Shown: positions 19,501-29,750 of the stretch, piece after piece
Layout: each line of letters begins with the position of its first letter
How positions within the stretch are numbered: position 1 is the stretch's first letter
Source of the DNA: JAJEEA01 sp965116765
GTDB taxonomy: Bacteria > Acidobacteriota > Vicinamibacteria > Vicinamibacterales > UBA8438
Assembly: GCA_965116765.1 (NCBI GenBank)
Contig: OZ220718.1
Coordinates: forward strand, 1,612,001 to 1,676,000
DNA length: 64,000 nucleotides
Direction: 5' to 3'
Position numbers and translations under genes: made by a program
Notes under the pieces: model-generated
Seen by the model: the letters and a program-made list of their open reading frames with translations, nothing else
Told to the model about the DNA's origin: nothing
The model's database searches: none

Positions 19501-19509
19501 CTTCTTGCG

Positions 19510-20346
19510 TGTAGCTGTCTCACGGTCTGAGCGATCGTGGTCTGTCTGCCACGCCTTTCGTAGACGCTCTAGCCAGTCTTTCGCTCGTCCGTTGTCCCCT
19601 TGAATCTGCGCTGCGTCTGCCAATGGGTCCTTACGATAGTACTCGATGGCTCTCCGCGGTTCGGATTTGCTTCTAGCGCCAATAGCAGCTAGGCGCCCGC
19701 AACTCACGATTGACTGCAAATCGTGGGTGGTAGTGGTTTGTGTTGGCTCAATGGCAGAGGTCCAGGCAGAGGTCCCGCGTTCCTCCAGTCGCCCCACCCG
19801 TCACCGCTGCCCGGCCCGGCGCGTCCGCGCCACGCCGGGGCACGACGTGTGGCGGGGTCACTGGCCGCCCTCTCATCGCGACCCCAGCGCTCGCGCGGTC
19901 GCGGTGGGGCCACGACTCGAGGCGTGTGTGGTCAACAGGTGCGCCCAGAGCGCTCTTGGGGCCTGTGATGGTCACGACACATCGGTCCGCCCTCGGGCCG
20001 TCCGCCGCGGGTTCGTGGCCCAGTCCCGCGCCCGGCTGCCCGGCTACCGCGACGACTGGCGCTGAAAAACCGTACCCGGTTCGACAGCACCGACATCGAC
20101 GCGGCGCGTCAGCAGCTCCACCGCCTGATGCGTGACGCCGAGGCGGACGTCGCCGAAGCCCTGCACGACATCCGGCACCGCCGCGGTCCTGCCGGTCCTG
20201 CCCGCCATCGGCTAGATGAAGACGCACCACCGCCGCAGCCCGTGCTCGTGGACGGCGAGGCGTGCGGCATTGGGGAGCGTGGACTCCAGATAGGGTCGCA
20301 CAAGATCGAGGGCGACCAGCATTCGTGCCTGGGCGCCCCCGGGCGG
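19510..20346. other. Relic-rich stretch without an assignable gene
   Basis: 19510-19750 has lower GC than its surroundings and a minus-strand frame (KSEPRRAIEYYRKDPLADAA and onwards) that looks protein-like but runs into the Tn3 scrap. Around 20060-20180 the plus strand reads DSTDIDAARQQLHRLMRDAE, which is plausibly coding. About 20215-20330 on the minus strand reads LVALDLVRPYLESTLPNAAR and then a stop. None has a full gene context, and I assign no function. Confidence 0.4.
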
Positions 20347-23084
20347 TCAGGGCAGGACACCCATGGACTCGGCGTAGCGCACCACGTCACGTCTCTTGCC
20401 GATCCCCGTCTTGCGGTAGATGTGCCTCAGGTGGTACCGAACGCCCTCGTCGGTTATTCCAAGTTGGGTGCCGATCTCCTTGTTCCGGAGACCGTGGCGG
20501 AGGCCGGACAGCACCTCCAGCTCCCGCGGCGAAAAAACGGAGGCGGTCACCGGAGACGGCTCCTTCAACTGCACCAACATCGACTCGGCGGCACGGCGTC
20601 CGTCATCGTTGATGTCCGTGCGGAGTAGTTGTTGCAGAACGGTTCGGCTGACCTCGCGATGCCGTACGAGCGGCCGGACGTAGTCGACCTTGCGCGTCAG
20701 GCGGAGGAACTCGACCAGCCGCCCCACCGCCCGACCCGACTCTCCGGCCTGGTGCGCGACGACCATGGACAGGGCCAGACATCGAAGCAGGGTTCGCGTC
20801 AGACGGCGCTCCGACGCCACCCGGTACAGCCCCCCCGCCAGATCTTCGGCGGCGGCGCATTCACCCTGCGCCGCAAGCAGCCGAACGCGGGCGCACGAGA
20901 GAGCCTCCATCGTGCGCCAGGACTGTCCATCGAGATCGAGCAACTCCTCCGCATCGTACGGAAGATTGCCGTCTTTCCAAATACTCTCACCTTCGTCGGC
21001 GCGTTCGACCTCCGCGAGGTAGTACGCCAGCAGCGCGGTCACGTGGCGCGACAGACTCTTGATGCCCGTGACGCGGACTTCGTCAGCGGCTCTTGTGAGA
21101 AGGGCGATGACCGCGTCGCGCCGATACTGCGTGAACGTCAACTCGGCGCTCACGGCAATCGCCGTCGCGTAGACCGCGACCCAGACCCCCCGCACCTCCG
21201 TCATGCACTGCAGCGTTCGCTGCTGAATCGGCTTCTCCCGGTTTCGCTCCAGATCCAGCTCGATAGCCAGGACGTCGGTCCCCACCGTGAGGCAGGGATC
21301 AGACGAGAAGAACTTCCGGGTCCGCTTCCGCGCTCGCCTGTACCAATCAATGGCCTCCTCCACCCGCCCCTGGGCCATGGCGGACATCCCGAGGCAGGCG
21401 CTGACGAAGATCTCACCGAACTGCACGTCGTCACCGAATTGGCCGAGCGCCCGCACGCCATGCCGGCGGCTCTCCTCGAAGCGCGCCCGCTCGAGGCAGA
21501 CGAAGCAGGACATCGTGTGCCGCGCACGGGCGACGGTTCCAGCGCCTTCAGCGTCACCCGCAGCCCCCCGCCGCCGGGCAGCCGCGAGTCGAGCTCGGCC
21601 GGCGGCAGCCGGTCTGCGCCACCGACCAATACCCCCTCCGTGAAGACCCGGTCCACCGCCAGCCCATCCACATCCCCGCCGTTCCGGTCGCGCGTGAAGT
21701 CGTCCGTCTTCCGCGCAACGGCGTCGAACAGTGCGTTCGCCTCATCGAACCGCGATGACAGCCGCAGAATGACGCAGCGCAGCAGCTCGAGCCGCGGATA
21801 GGACGTGTGGATCTCCGGCGTCAGGAACCTGCCGGCGGAGATTACCCGCGTGACGCCCTCCCGAAGCCACAGATCGAACACCCCGAAGCGCTCGATCAAC
21901 TCGCCGAGCAACTGGCTGTCGCCGGCGTCGGCGGCATGACGCCAGGCCGGCGTCAGGTGGCCGCGTTTCGCCAGGGCGTGCGCGGTCCGCCTGTGCAGAG
22001 AACGCTTCCGATCGGGATCTTCGGCCGAGAGCAGGGCGAGGCAGTAGTCTCTCACCAACGGATGCAGGCGCCGCACGGCGCCGTCGCTGCCGATGGGCAA
22101 GAGCAGGCCATCCAGCGCCGACAACGCGGTCACGCGGTCCACGGCGTCTGTGGCACCGTGCACGTCCCTGACGAGGTCGGCATCGATCCAGTCGAAGACG
22201 GCCAGATCGAGCAGGCAGGCGCGCTCCTCCGCCGACAGGTCGCGCAGCACGCACACGCCGACATAATTGTCGGTGAGTCTCCCGGCGTTCGCGTCCCGCT
22301 CCCCGGGCGGGCTCGCCCGCAGGTTGCGGTACATCATCACCGCGACGGGCCAACCGGCCGTACGCTTGTCGACCGCGGCCAGCTCCCGGCGCGACAGCCC
22401 GTCCTGGAAGAACCGAGCGATGTCGGCTTTGGAGAACCGGAGGTTCTCGGGGCCCAGGATCACCGCTTCGCCGTTGAGCACCTGGGGGGCCAATTCCAGT
22501 CCCGGATCGGACCGGAACGCCATCGCGGCGTGGAAGTTGCCCGGAGCGCGCTTCACGAGCAGGTCGACCAGCTGAACCGTGCGCTGCGGCAACCGGTCGA
22601 CCTCGTCGAGCACCAGCAGGCACGGCGCCGCGTGCAGCTCGATCGCGCGGGCGAGCATCCCCATCTGCTGCACCGCCGGTGAAGAGGACCAGCCGTCGTG
22701 CGCGTTGAGAAGCGTCAGATCGAGGCCGGCGTGCTCGAACGCGGCGGCGAGGTAGCCGCCGAACAGGTTCGGCGTATCGTCGCTGTCCAGCGAGATCCAA
22801 CCGACGATCAGTCCCTGCTCTCGCATGCGCGAGGCGAGATCCGCCAGCACGGTGGTCTTGCCGAATCCGGCCGGCGCGCGGAGCACCGTGAGTCTCCGCT
22901 GCAGCAACCCCTTCAGGCATTGCTGCAGCGGTTCGCGGCGCACGTATCTGGCCGGCGGCTCCGGGGAGAGCACCTTCGCCCTGAGCAACCACGAAGCACC
23001 GCCGGCCGCCGTCGATACCCCGGGACCGGCGGTTGCGCCGGACCCGGAAGTCGTCCAGAACGGTTGGAGCCGCCCCTGTATCAA
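20347..23084 (-). pseudogene. MalT-like LuxR-family ATP-dependent regulator (LAL), one frameshift
   Basis: The reconstructed protein is about 912 residues, normal for the MalT/LAL class of signal-dependent activators. The N-terminal STAND ATPase has Walker A APAGFGKTT and Walker B CLLVLDEVDRLP. A helical TPR-like middle region follows. The C-terminal LuxR HTH reads FSPRELEVLSGLRHGLRNKE, then GVRYHLRHIYRKTGIGKR. The frame is lost near 21515-21525 (after LEPSPVRG) and recovered in a frame beginning MSCFVCLERARF. Everything else is conserved, so an assembly error or very recent mutation is likely. A degraded simple LuxR gene lies directly upstream. Targets are unknown. Confidence 0.8.
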
Positions 23085-23273
23085 AACGCGTGCCCTTTCG
23101 AGACAGTCGACCGCGCTCTCGCAGCCGTCTGAGGGCGACGGAATACCGCCGCCGACGTTTCCCTGGTCTTTCTACATCCAGCGAGCGGCAACGCGCAAGG
23201 CCCAAGTTCCCGCTTGAGAAGTCCAGATCGTCGCAACGTCGTGTAGCCAGGCCGGAGGCCCTCCGCGGTCCAG

Positions 23274-24447
23274 TCAACGTCCAGCTCGCCGTCGGACCGC
23301 TGACGGCGATCCCCCGGGCCGGCTGGAGGTCTTCGTCCGGAGGCCGGCGAGCGACAGCACCAACCGCACCAGGTCCGCCTGCCTGCGACCAGACCGGCAC
23401 GATCGGTGGTCCGGCGACGCGGCCCGTCGCTTCGGCCATGTCCCGCACGCTCTTGCCTTCCGCCAACCACACCGCCAGCTGACTCTCCGTCGGCGTCAAC
23501 TGCAGGGTCCTCGCCACCACCTCCGGATCGACCCGATGATGGCGCCCCGGCTCGACAATCAGCACCAGCGCCGCCACGCGCCGCGCTCCGTAGTCTGGCT
23601 GAGCCACGTCCACCGGCTTGACGTACACCACGAACGGCGGCAGCACAGGCGAGCGCCGGAGCAGCATCGACCCGCAGACTGCGACCGTGCCCGAGGCCGG
23701 CAGCGCGTCGCCCACCTACTGCTCCAGACGGACTCGGTCGGCCGACACGCGCGCCCGCAGCGCCCCGCCGCGGTCGGACAGCCCGTCGCCGCGCCGCAGG
23801 ATGTCGCGGGCGCGGTCGTTGGCCTCCATGATGCGCCCGCGCCGGTCCAGGTGGACAACGCCGATCCGGTGGTTGTCGAGCAGGGCGGTCACCGTCGCGT
23901 GCCGCGCCTCGGCGCGGACGAGCGCCTGCCGAACGCTGACAAACTGACGGATATGGGGCAGCAGGGCCGTGACCATCTCGACCCGCGACCCACCCCAGCC
24001 GGTCGAGTCCACGGGATTGCGGAGGCCCCAGGTGATGAACGAGCCGTCCGGCCCGTCGAGACGCACCTTCAGGCTGTCCTGGCCCCTGGCCCGACGCAGC
24101 AGCTCGTTGTAGGTCGGCGACGTCTTCAACTCCTCGGCCGTCAACAGATCCCTGACGTGCACGAGCCGGCTGTCGGGCAGTTGCCGGAAGCGTGGTACGC
24201 GTTCGTCGGTGGGATGGTAGTTCCCGAGGTAGTCCCGCTCCCGGTCTTCGCGGCGCTTCCCCCGGCAGTAGGCCCCGACGAAGAGGACCCGGACGTCGTC
24301 CTCCGGGCCTTCGCCCACCAGGAGATCATTGCCGGTCACGCCGCAAGCCTCGTCGATCAGGGCCGAGGTCGCCGACCAGCCGGTATCGTCGAGCATGGCG
24401 CCGTACAACGACGCCATGATGCGCTGGAATACGTCTTGCTCGTGCAC
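23274..24447 (-). pseudogene. LuxR-type regulator pseudogene (nonsense mutation plus HTH damage)
   Basis: This is a paralogue of the intact regulator at 10278-11438. The N-terminal 243 codons (MHEQDVFQRIMASL to ADRVRLEQ) include NYHPTDERVPRFRQLPD and RRARGQDSLKVRLDGP. An in-frame TAG at 23716-23718 then interrupts it. The same frame continues with VYVKPVDVAQPD, LTPTESQLAVWLAEGKSVRD and ATGR. At that point some 20 bases of the HTH recognition-helix region are missing and scrambled. The tail QADLVRLVLSLAGLRT resumes in another frame and ends at 23274. Two independent lesions make this a real pseudogene. Confidence 0.85.
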
Positions 24448-24582
24448 GACGACTCTGCCTCACGTCGACGGACCCGGGGCAGCCCCGCTCTGCGAAGACC
24501 GAGGGCGACCCCACTTTTTTGATATCACAGTGCATCCCTCGATGCACCAAGGAATCATAGTCACCGGCCGCATTCGTGACCT

Positions 24583-25424
24583 TTGTTGTCAATACATCCC
24601 AATAAACTCCGTGAACTCGAACAGGCACGGGTACCGGTCGGCGGCATCTTGACAGCTCACAACCACCGATGTAATCAACGCCCCAACGGCGGCGCAAACC
24701 ACCGCCACAGGCGTGATCGCGGTGGCGAGCGCTTGTGGCCCTGGTCGTCGGCAACAGCACCCACGCCCACATACTACGAGGAAGCTGTCCGATGGTTCCG
24801 CCGCTCGGCCGACCAGGGCGACCCCCGTGGCCAGATCGACCTCGGTTGGATGTATGAGCGCGGCCACGGGCTGCGACAGAATGACGAGCAAGCCGTCCGC
24901 TGGTACCAACGCGCCGCTGAGCAGGGGCACGCGCGCGCACAGAACAACCTCGGCATCATGTACCGCGACGGGCGCGGGGTCGTGCAGGACGACGAGGAAG
25001 CCGTCCGCTGGTTCCGGCGCTCGGCCGAACTGGGCGACGCCGGCGGGCAGAACAGCCTCGGCCACATGTACTCGAACGGCCGGGGGTGCGGCGCGACGAC
25101 GAGGAAGCCCTCCGCTGGTACCGACGCGCCGCTGAGCAGGGGTACGCCCTCGGGCAGTACGTCCTCGGCCTCAGGTACGAGCAGGGCCGCGGGGTCCAGC
25201 AGGACTACGAGGAAGCGGTCCGCTGGCATCGTCGCGCCGCCGAGCAGGGCCACGCCCGCGGGCAGAACAACCTCGGCGTCATGTACGAGCGCGGCCGGGG
25301 CGTGCGGCGCGACGAGGAGGAAGCGGTCCACTGGTATCGTCGGACCCGGGGACGACTCCCCGCGGCGTTGAGATCGCTCCTGGACTTCCGCCGTAACGAG
25401 GACAACAACGATGACTATCGGTGA
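24583..25424 (+). CDS. Sel1-repeat protein, one frameshift
   Basis: The gene encodes at least five tandem Sel1-like (SLR) repeats of about 36 residues, for example EEAVRWFRRSADQGDPRGQ and EEAVRWHRRAAEQGHARGQ, which form an alpha-alpha solenoid for protein interactions. The frame breaks near 25085, at NGRG followed by C instead of VRRDDEEA. There the G run appears one base short. The second frame runs from VRRDDEEALRWYRR to the stop at 25424. The N-terminus is uncertain: the only upstream starts are weak TTG codons at 24583 and no signal peptide is seen. It overlaps the following membrane-protein gene by 14 bases. Confidence 0.65.
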
Positions 25425-25848
25425 GGCGGTGGAAAAGATACTCGATCGGGTCGTAGATACGTATCTTGGAGAGGATGGCCCGATGGAGATGACCCCTGGG
25501 TTGCGATTCTCTTACGCGGTGCTCGGTGTGACCATGTACTTTGCCGGACTGCTACTGGCAGTAACAACAATGACCGGCCGCACTGCGCCCTCTACTCCAC
25601 AAGAGCAGGACAAGATTAACGGTGTCATGGGATGGATGTTAGGTGTCATGGGATGGATGTTAGGCCTCATGGCGTGGATGCCAGAGCAGCCATTATTGCT
25701 GCTGCTACCCTTTGTCATCGTGTCTCTGATCGCCCTGCCAATCGCGCACGGCATTAGACGGGGCGGTCCACTCAGGTTCTTATTTCTCGAAGTAACAGTG
25801 CCGGGATTTGTAACCTTCGTTGTGTCGACGGCGCTTCCTTCGCACTGA
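25411..25848 (+). CDS. Small membrane protein of unknown function
   Basis: This 145-residue protein has three hydrophobic segments: YAVLGVTMYFAGLLLAVTTM (about 35-54), a central one around LLLLLPFVIVSLIALPIAHG, and a last one near VTVPGFVTFVVSTAL. The stretch before the second segment is a short internal repeat (GVMGWMLGVMGWMLGLMAWM, DNA 25621-25680). The ATG lies within the last codons of the Sel1 gene, suggesting coupling. Codon use is less GC-rich than in neighbours, which fits a recently acquired gene. I do not recognise a family. Confidence 0.55.
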   Translation: MTIGEAVEKILDRVVDTYLGEDGPMEMTPGLRFSYAVLGVTMYFAGLLLAVTTMTGRTAPSTPQEQDKINGVMGWMLGVMGWMLGLMAWMPEQPLLLLLPFVIVSLIALPIAHGIRRGGPLRFLFLEVTVPGFVTFVVSTALPSH

Positions 25849-26409
25849 CGCCTTGGCGACAGCGACCACTCGGGTCGTCCCCTTCGCTTGTGCATGTGAT
25901 GACGGCCGGCATTGCTGCTCGTCTCCGGGGTGATAGGCCCTTCGGCCACTCCCGGGAGCCTGCTGCCTTGCGCCATCGCTTCCACCTGAGGCTCCTTCCC
26001 TCCATCGACATTACCCGGCCTCCGCGGTAGTACGAGCCTCTCCGCCACCCTGTCCGGCCCGACCCGACCCTCGCGGGCTGTCCGTTGGCGCGTGCCCACG
26101 CCACCGGCAGGGCTTCCCGTGTTGCGGCCGGTCCCCTCTTCCACACATGCCACCGCCAATACCCCGCCGGAACCGGTCGGTGCTCGCGTCGCTCGCTTCC
26201 CGACCGCTGGCAGCCTTCCCCGTTTCCACGGCGGGTCGGCTTCCGCGTTGGGTGTTTCGAGGCCTGCTCGGCGTTCACTCGCGTTGTGGCCTGTGTGGTC
26301 GCTGAGCCGCCCACGGCGGCCCGTTGCATCGAAGTGCTTCGGACGATGCCGTTACCTCTACCATCCGCTCCGACTGCTACCGGCTGGAGCGACAGTTGCC
26401 GGGCGGGGT
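25849..26409. other. Gene-poor stretch, possibly the 5' RNA part of a group II intron (minus strand)
   Basis: No protein is assigned. Read on the minus strand, the sequence contains motifs such as TACTACCGCGGAGGCCGG and ATGTCGATGGAGGGAAGG. I associate these with the structured RNA upstream of bacterial group II intron reverse transcriptases. No reverse transcriptase frame follows, so it would be a truncated remnant. The identification is from memory and tentative. Confidence 0.28.
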
Positions 26410-27298
26410 TCGCAGCCGCTGAGGACTGGCGCCTTCTCTTCCTGCCCGGCGCACAGTGGGAGCGGGTCCGCGAAGCGTTCTGGGCGCGAACCGGGTTCCC
26501 CGTCGAGCCCGACGCGGCGGTCGAGCAGCTGAAGGCGCGTCTGTCGGATGCGTTCGACCGGTTCCTGGAAGGTGTCGCCGACAACCGGCAGGTCGCGTTC
26601 GACGACGACGGGTGGCGGCTGAAGACGGCCGCGGCCGGGCAACCCGACCCGGCGCAATCGGACAGCCTCGCCGAGCTCCACCGCTGGCTGGACGCCCGCA
26701 GCGGCTCGATCCGGCTCGCCGACCTCCTCATCGAGGTCGAGAACGACCTCGGGCTCAGCGTCCACTTCCAGCAGCCCGGCGAGAAGCAGGTCGATTCGGG
26801 GAGGTCTGCGCGCTGCTCGCCGCGATCCTCGCCCACGGCTGCAACCTCGGCCTCTACACCATGGGAGAAGGTCGCGCCCGACATCGCCTACAGGCAGCTC
26901 AAGTACGTCAGCGACTGGCGTCTCGTCGAGGAGAACCAGCGGGCCGCGCTCGCCGCCATCGTCCACGGCATCTCCGCCCCGACGCCGCTGGCCACTGGGG
27001 CGCGTGCTGCAGTACATGTCCGAGCCGCAACTGCGGGCGAAGGTGCGGCGGGGCCAGCTCAAGGTCGAGCAGCTCCACCCCCTGGCGCGGGCCGTCTACT
27101 ACGGGCAGCGGGGCCGCATCAGCGCCCGCGAGGTCTACGACCAGGTGAACGCGTGCTCGTGCCTGACGCTGATCCTCGCCTGCCATCGTCTACTGGCAGG
27201 CCCGGGAGATCTCACGGATGGCCGCCGCGCCGGACTTCCCCTTCGACCCCGATCTGCTGCGTCACGTCAGCCCGATCGAGTGGAAGAACGCCGCCTCG
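26410..27298 (+). mobile_element. Tn3-family transposase remnant with large internal deletion
   Basis: The region carries the second half of a Tn3 transposase (DDE_Tnp_Tn3 type) in several frames. First come LSDAFDRFLEGVADNRQVAF, SIRLADLLIEVENDLG and SVHFQQPGEKQVD. After a frame slip near 26803 come CALLAAILAHGCNLGLYTM, DIAYRQLKYVSDWRLVEENQ and AALAAIVHGIS. Near 26997-27005 it jumps from the A-A-G-H-W-G region straight to VLQYMSEPQLRAKVRRGQLK and AVYYGQRGRISAREVYDQVN, ending at LLRHVSPIEWKN. The first several hundred residues, most of the catalytic core and the C-terminus are missing. It is not functional, and no terminal inverted repeats were found. Confidence 0.85.
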
Positions 27299-27394
27299 GT
27301 GAAATCGATCGTCGGTCACCGGCACATCGCGAGCGTCGACGTGCACCGCGTCGAGGCCGGGCCGGCCGAGCGCTCCACGGGAATCCAGTTCAGT

Positions 27395-29098
27395 CTAGTT
27401 GTCCGGCATGTACCAGATCGGCGACGTGTACGCCCGCTCCTGCAGCGTCGGCATCACGTCGCCGCGCGGGGGGAGGCCGGCCGCCGCGGTGTCGTAGGTC
27501 GACCAGCGCGGGGTGGGGATCTCGATCACCCGCACGTAGTAGACCGCGTGCACGTCCGGGTCGAAGTCGGGGTCGCGCCAGACCGCCTCGAGCGACGCCG
27601 CGCCGATGTCGTTGGTGTAGGTCGCGCGCATGACGTCGACGGTGTTGCCGACCGGCGGCGCCTTGCCGGTGGGGCCGACCCGCCGGCCGTCGGACAGCGC
27701 GACGTCGTAGATGCGCTCGAACGTCTCGCCCCCCGCGCTCCAGCCCTTGATGACCTGAATGCGGTCGAGGTTGGCCGCGACGGGGTCCTTCGCGGCTCGG
27801 ACGACCAACGTCGGCGCGTCGCCCTCGGCCCCGCGCAGCACCCCGCCCATGGGGACGCCGCCGGCATACCCCCGCGCGACCCAGTCGTCGCCGTCCAGCA
27901 CGTCGTCGGCGTAGTCCCAGCCGCCGAAGAAGCGCACCGTGATGCGGGTGCCGGTCGTGGCGTAGGTCTCGCGGCGGCGGAACGCGGCGTAGAGCTCCTC
28001 GCGGGTGTTCTCGTTGGCCCACGCGGCGGTGAGCCCGGCGGCGCTGAGCGCGACGAACGGCAGCCGGCTCGATATGTTCGTGACCAACCGCTCCTCGAGC
28101 GTCGCGTCGACCGCGTCGCCCAACATGCTCGTCATGTTGTTCTCTTCCACGGCCGAGGTGCCGGAATGGAAGTCGGTCGCGCCGACGAAGCCGAACTGGA
28201 ACGGGTTGAACCCCTGCTCGGCCTGCATCCGCACGCCGTTGACGAGCGCCTCGCGCGCGTAGCTGCCGGGCACGAGCCCGTCGACGCGGACCTCGGGGTC
28301 GGGCGCGCCCCCGCCGATGGGTATGTTCGCGGCGAGGAGCTCCGGGAACAGCTCGAAGTTCGCGAACTCGTCGTTCGGCGACAGGGCCGGGTGCGTCTCC
28401 GACGTGCCTTTGGCCTGCGTGATCTCGACCACCGGCTCGTTGCGCAGGCGCTGCGCCGCGTAGTCGGCGGTCATCGGCGCCCCCGCGAAGTCGACCAGCG
28501 CGAACATCTTGCCATTGCTGACGTTCATGTTGTGAGGAATCGCCATGGCCTCGACGCCGGCGGCGCGCTGCGTGTCCAGGAAGTCCCAGAGGTCTTCCGG
28601 ATTGTCCGAATCGAGCCGCGAGAACGGGAAGGGCAGGTCGTCTGTGCCCGCGAAGATCACGTTGCGGTGCAGGTTGCCCTCGCGGGACCCCACCGTCCAC
28701 TCGTAGCCGGCGAACGTGGTGAACTCGCCGGGCGCGTAGTGCCTGACCGCCGCCGCGACGATCTCGGCCCAGACTGCGTGCCCGAGGTCGGCGGGCGGAT
28801 TGGGCCCCGCCTGCCTGAGGCCGAGGTTCTCCGCGTGGTCGGTCACCGCCAGGAAGTCGAGCGGGGTCTGGAGCTGAATCTCGATCCCGCCCAAGTGCGG
28901 GACCGCCTCGCCCTTCGCGTAGCGGTAGGCGTCGTCCGGCGTGCGGGTCGTGCCGAACGTCGCCGAGGCGTCGTTCGAGTACCGCGTGTGCAGGTGCAGG
29001 TCGCCGAAGTAGACGTTCTCCGACACGGCCGGGCCCTGGGCGGCGACCACCGCCGCGAGCAACGTCACCGGCCACAGCTTCGTGGCGAATCTCATCAT
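27395..29098 (-). CDS. DUF3604 exported protein (PHP-like metal motif)
   Basis: This protein of about 567 residues belongs to the DUF3604 family. A signal peptide (KLWPVTLLAAVVAAQGPAVS) is followed by VYFGDLHLHTRYSNDA, with the D-x-H-x-H metal motif seen in PHP phosphoesterases, and by DFLAVTDHAENLG. Later metal-type motifs include AIPHNMN and GFVGATDFHSGTS. The length is close to family norms. The start is one of two adjacent ATGs (29096-29098 or 29093-29095) just after GGAGAT; upstream codons give no signal peptide. The enzymatic function of the family is not established as far as I know. It is convergent with the Tn3 remnant. Confidence 0.82.
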   Translation of the reverse strand: MMRFATKLWPVTLLAAVVAAQGPAVSENVYFGDLHLHTRYSNDASATFGTTRTPDDAYRYAKGEAVPHLGGIEIQLQTPLDFLAVTDHAENLGLRQAGPNPPADLGHAVWAEIVAAAVRHYAPGEFTTFAGYEWTVGSREGNLHRNVIFAGTDDLPFPFSRLDSDNPEDLWDFLDTQRAAGVEAMAIPHNMNVSNGKMFALVDFAGAPMTADYAAQRLRNEPVVEITQAKGTSETHPALSPNDEFANFELFPELLAANIPIGGGAPDPEVRVDGLVPGSYAREALVNGVRMQAEQGFNPFQFGFVGATDFHSGTSAVEENNMTSMLGDAVDATLEERLVTNISSRLPFVALSAAGLTAAWANENTREELYAAFRRRETYATTGTRITVRFFGGWDYADDVLDGDDWVARGYAGGVPMGGVLRGAEGDAPTLVVRAAKDPVAANLDRIQVIKGWSAGGETFERIYDVALSDGRRVGPTGKAPPVGNTVDVMRATYTNDIGAASLEAVWRDPDFDPDVHAVYYVRVIEIPTPRWSTYDTAAAGLPPRGDVMPTLQERAYTSPIWYMPDN

Positions 29099-29526
29099 GA
29101 TCTCCCGTTCTCCGTGGACGGCAACGACCTGGTTCCGGTCCGATTCGCGCTGTCCCGCACCCTCTTGCCTTCCGCCGACCACACCGCCAGACCGACTCTC
29201 CGTACGCGTTCGTCGGTCGGATGGTAGCTCTCGAGGTAGTCCCGCTCCTGGTCTTCGCGGCTTGCCCCCGGTGAGGCTGTGCTCGAGTTCCTCGGTCTCG
29301 GCCGCCTCCGCCGCTTCGTCGCGAGGCCTGACCTCGTCGGTTTCCCCCGCCACACCTCGGGGGCGGCGATGTCCTGGCCCGGCGCCGGCCGCCACCAGTA
29401 CCAGCCGGTGGTGCGCCCGACGTCCGTGCCTCGTCCGTCAGGACGACTGCTGCGGCCACCGGCGATTCGTCGCCCGTGGATGGGTCCGGTAGCGTCGTCC
29501 GGATGGGGCTTTCCGTCTAGGCGCAT
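29095..29526 (-). CDS. Hypothetical protein whose C-terminus is a LuxR-gene relic
   Basis: The frame opens MRLDGKPHPDDATGPIHGRR, runs through GRTTGWYWWRPAPGQDIAAP, and then enters the fragment of a LuxR-type regulator at 29147-29260. The first 85 or so residues are not recognised. The ATG (29524-29526) lies inside the last codons of the upstream small ORF and behind AAGGAGGA, so it could be translated by coupling. The fusion to a relic suggests the original gene was cut by a deletion. Confidence 0.4.
   Translation of the reverse strand: MRLDGKPHPDDATGPIHGRRIAGGRSSRPDGRGTDVGRTTGWYWWRPAPGQDIAAPEVWRGKPTRSGLATKRRRRPRPRNSSTASPGASREDQERDYLESYHPTDERVRRVGLAVWSAEGKRVRDSANRTGTRSLPSTENGRS
29147..29260 (-). 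pseudogene. Third LuxR-type regulator relic
   Basis: The minus strand reads EDQERDYLESYHPTDERV, directly joined to RRVGLAVWSAEGKRVRDSA. The first half matches the N-terminal sensor of the pseudogene at 23274-24447 (NYHPTDERVPRF). The second matches its HTH entry (QLAVWLAEGKSVRDMA). Roughly 250 residues between them are missing, so this is an internally deleted scrap of the same paralogue family. Confidence 0.75.
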
Positions 29527-29750
29527 CGTTCCTCCTTGTCGTTGTTCCGGCGCCAGCCGTCGGGCGCGGGCCACCGGTTCGCGTTCTCCGCCCCGCGGGC
29601 GCGGGCCGGCGGGCGCCGCGGCGTTCCGCGGCGCGTGGGCTCGCGGGCCACCCGCTCCACGCCATCGGGGTAGGTGACGACGGCCAAGGCCAAGCCCCCG
29701 CGCATCGCCGTCGCCGTCCCGGTGCGGCCGGACAGGTCTCGCACCCGCAC
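29517..29750 (-). CDS. Small hypothetical protein
   Basis: This is a 77-residue frame from a GTG at 29748-29750: VRDLSGRTGTATAMRGGLAL, then AVVTYPDGVERVAREP and a basic, Pro-rich tail. The composition looks protein-like at the N-terminus only. A second frame starting at 29799 (MDGEVLRRLIREGR) may be the true N-terminus, separated by a one-base slip. The stop overlaps the start of the next minus-strand ORF. I do not recognise a family. Confidence 0.35.
   Translation of the reverse strand: MRVRDLSGRTGTATAMRGGLALAVVTYPDGVERVAREPTRRGTPRRPPARARGAENANRWPAPDGWRRNNDKEERCA

Noticed and set aside
19740..19790. tRNA-like gene
   Set aside because: The GGCTCAATGGCAGAG string looked tRNA-like, but no acceptor or anticodon stems could be formed around it.
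21742..23274. Long minus-strand frame continuing the LuxR pseudogene into the MalT-like gene
   Set aside because: Only 23400-23715 of that frame is homologous to LuxR proteins; the rest is an out-of-frame reading of the ATPase gene.
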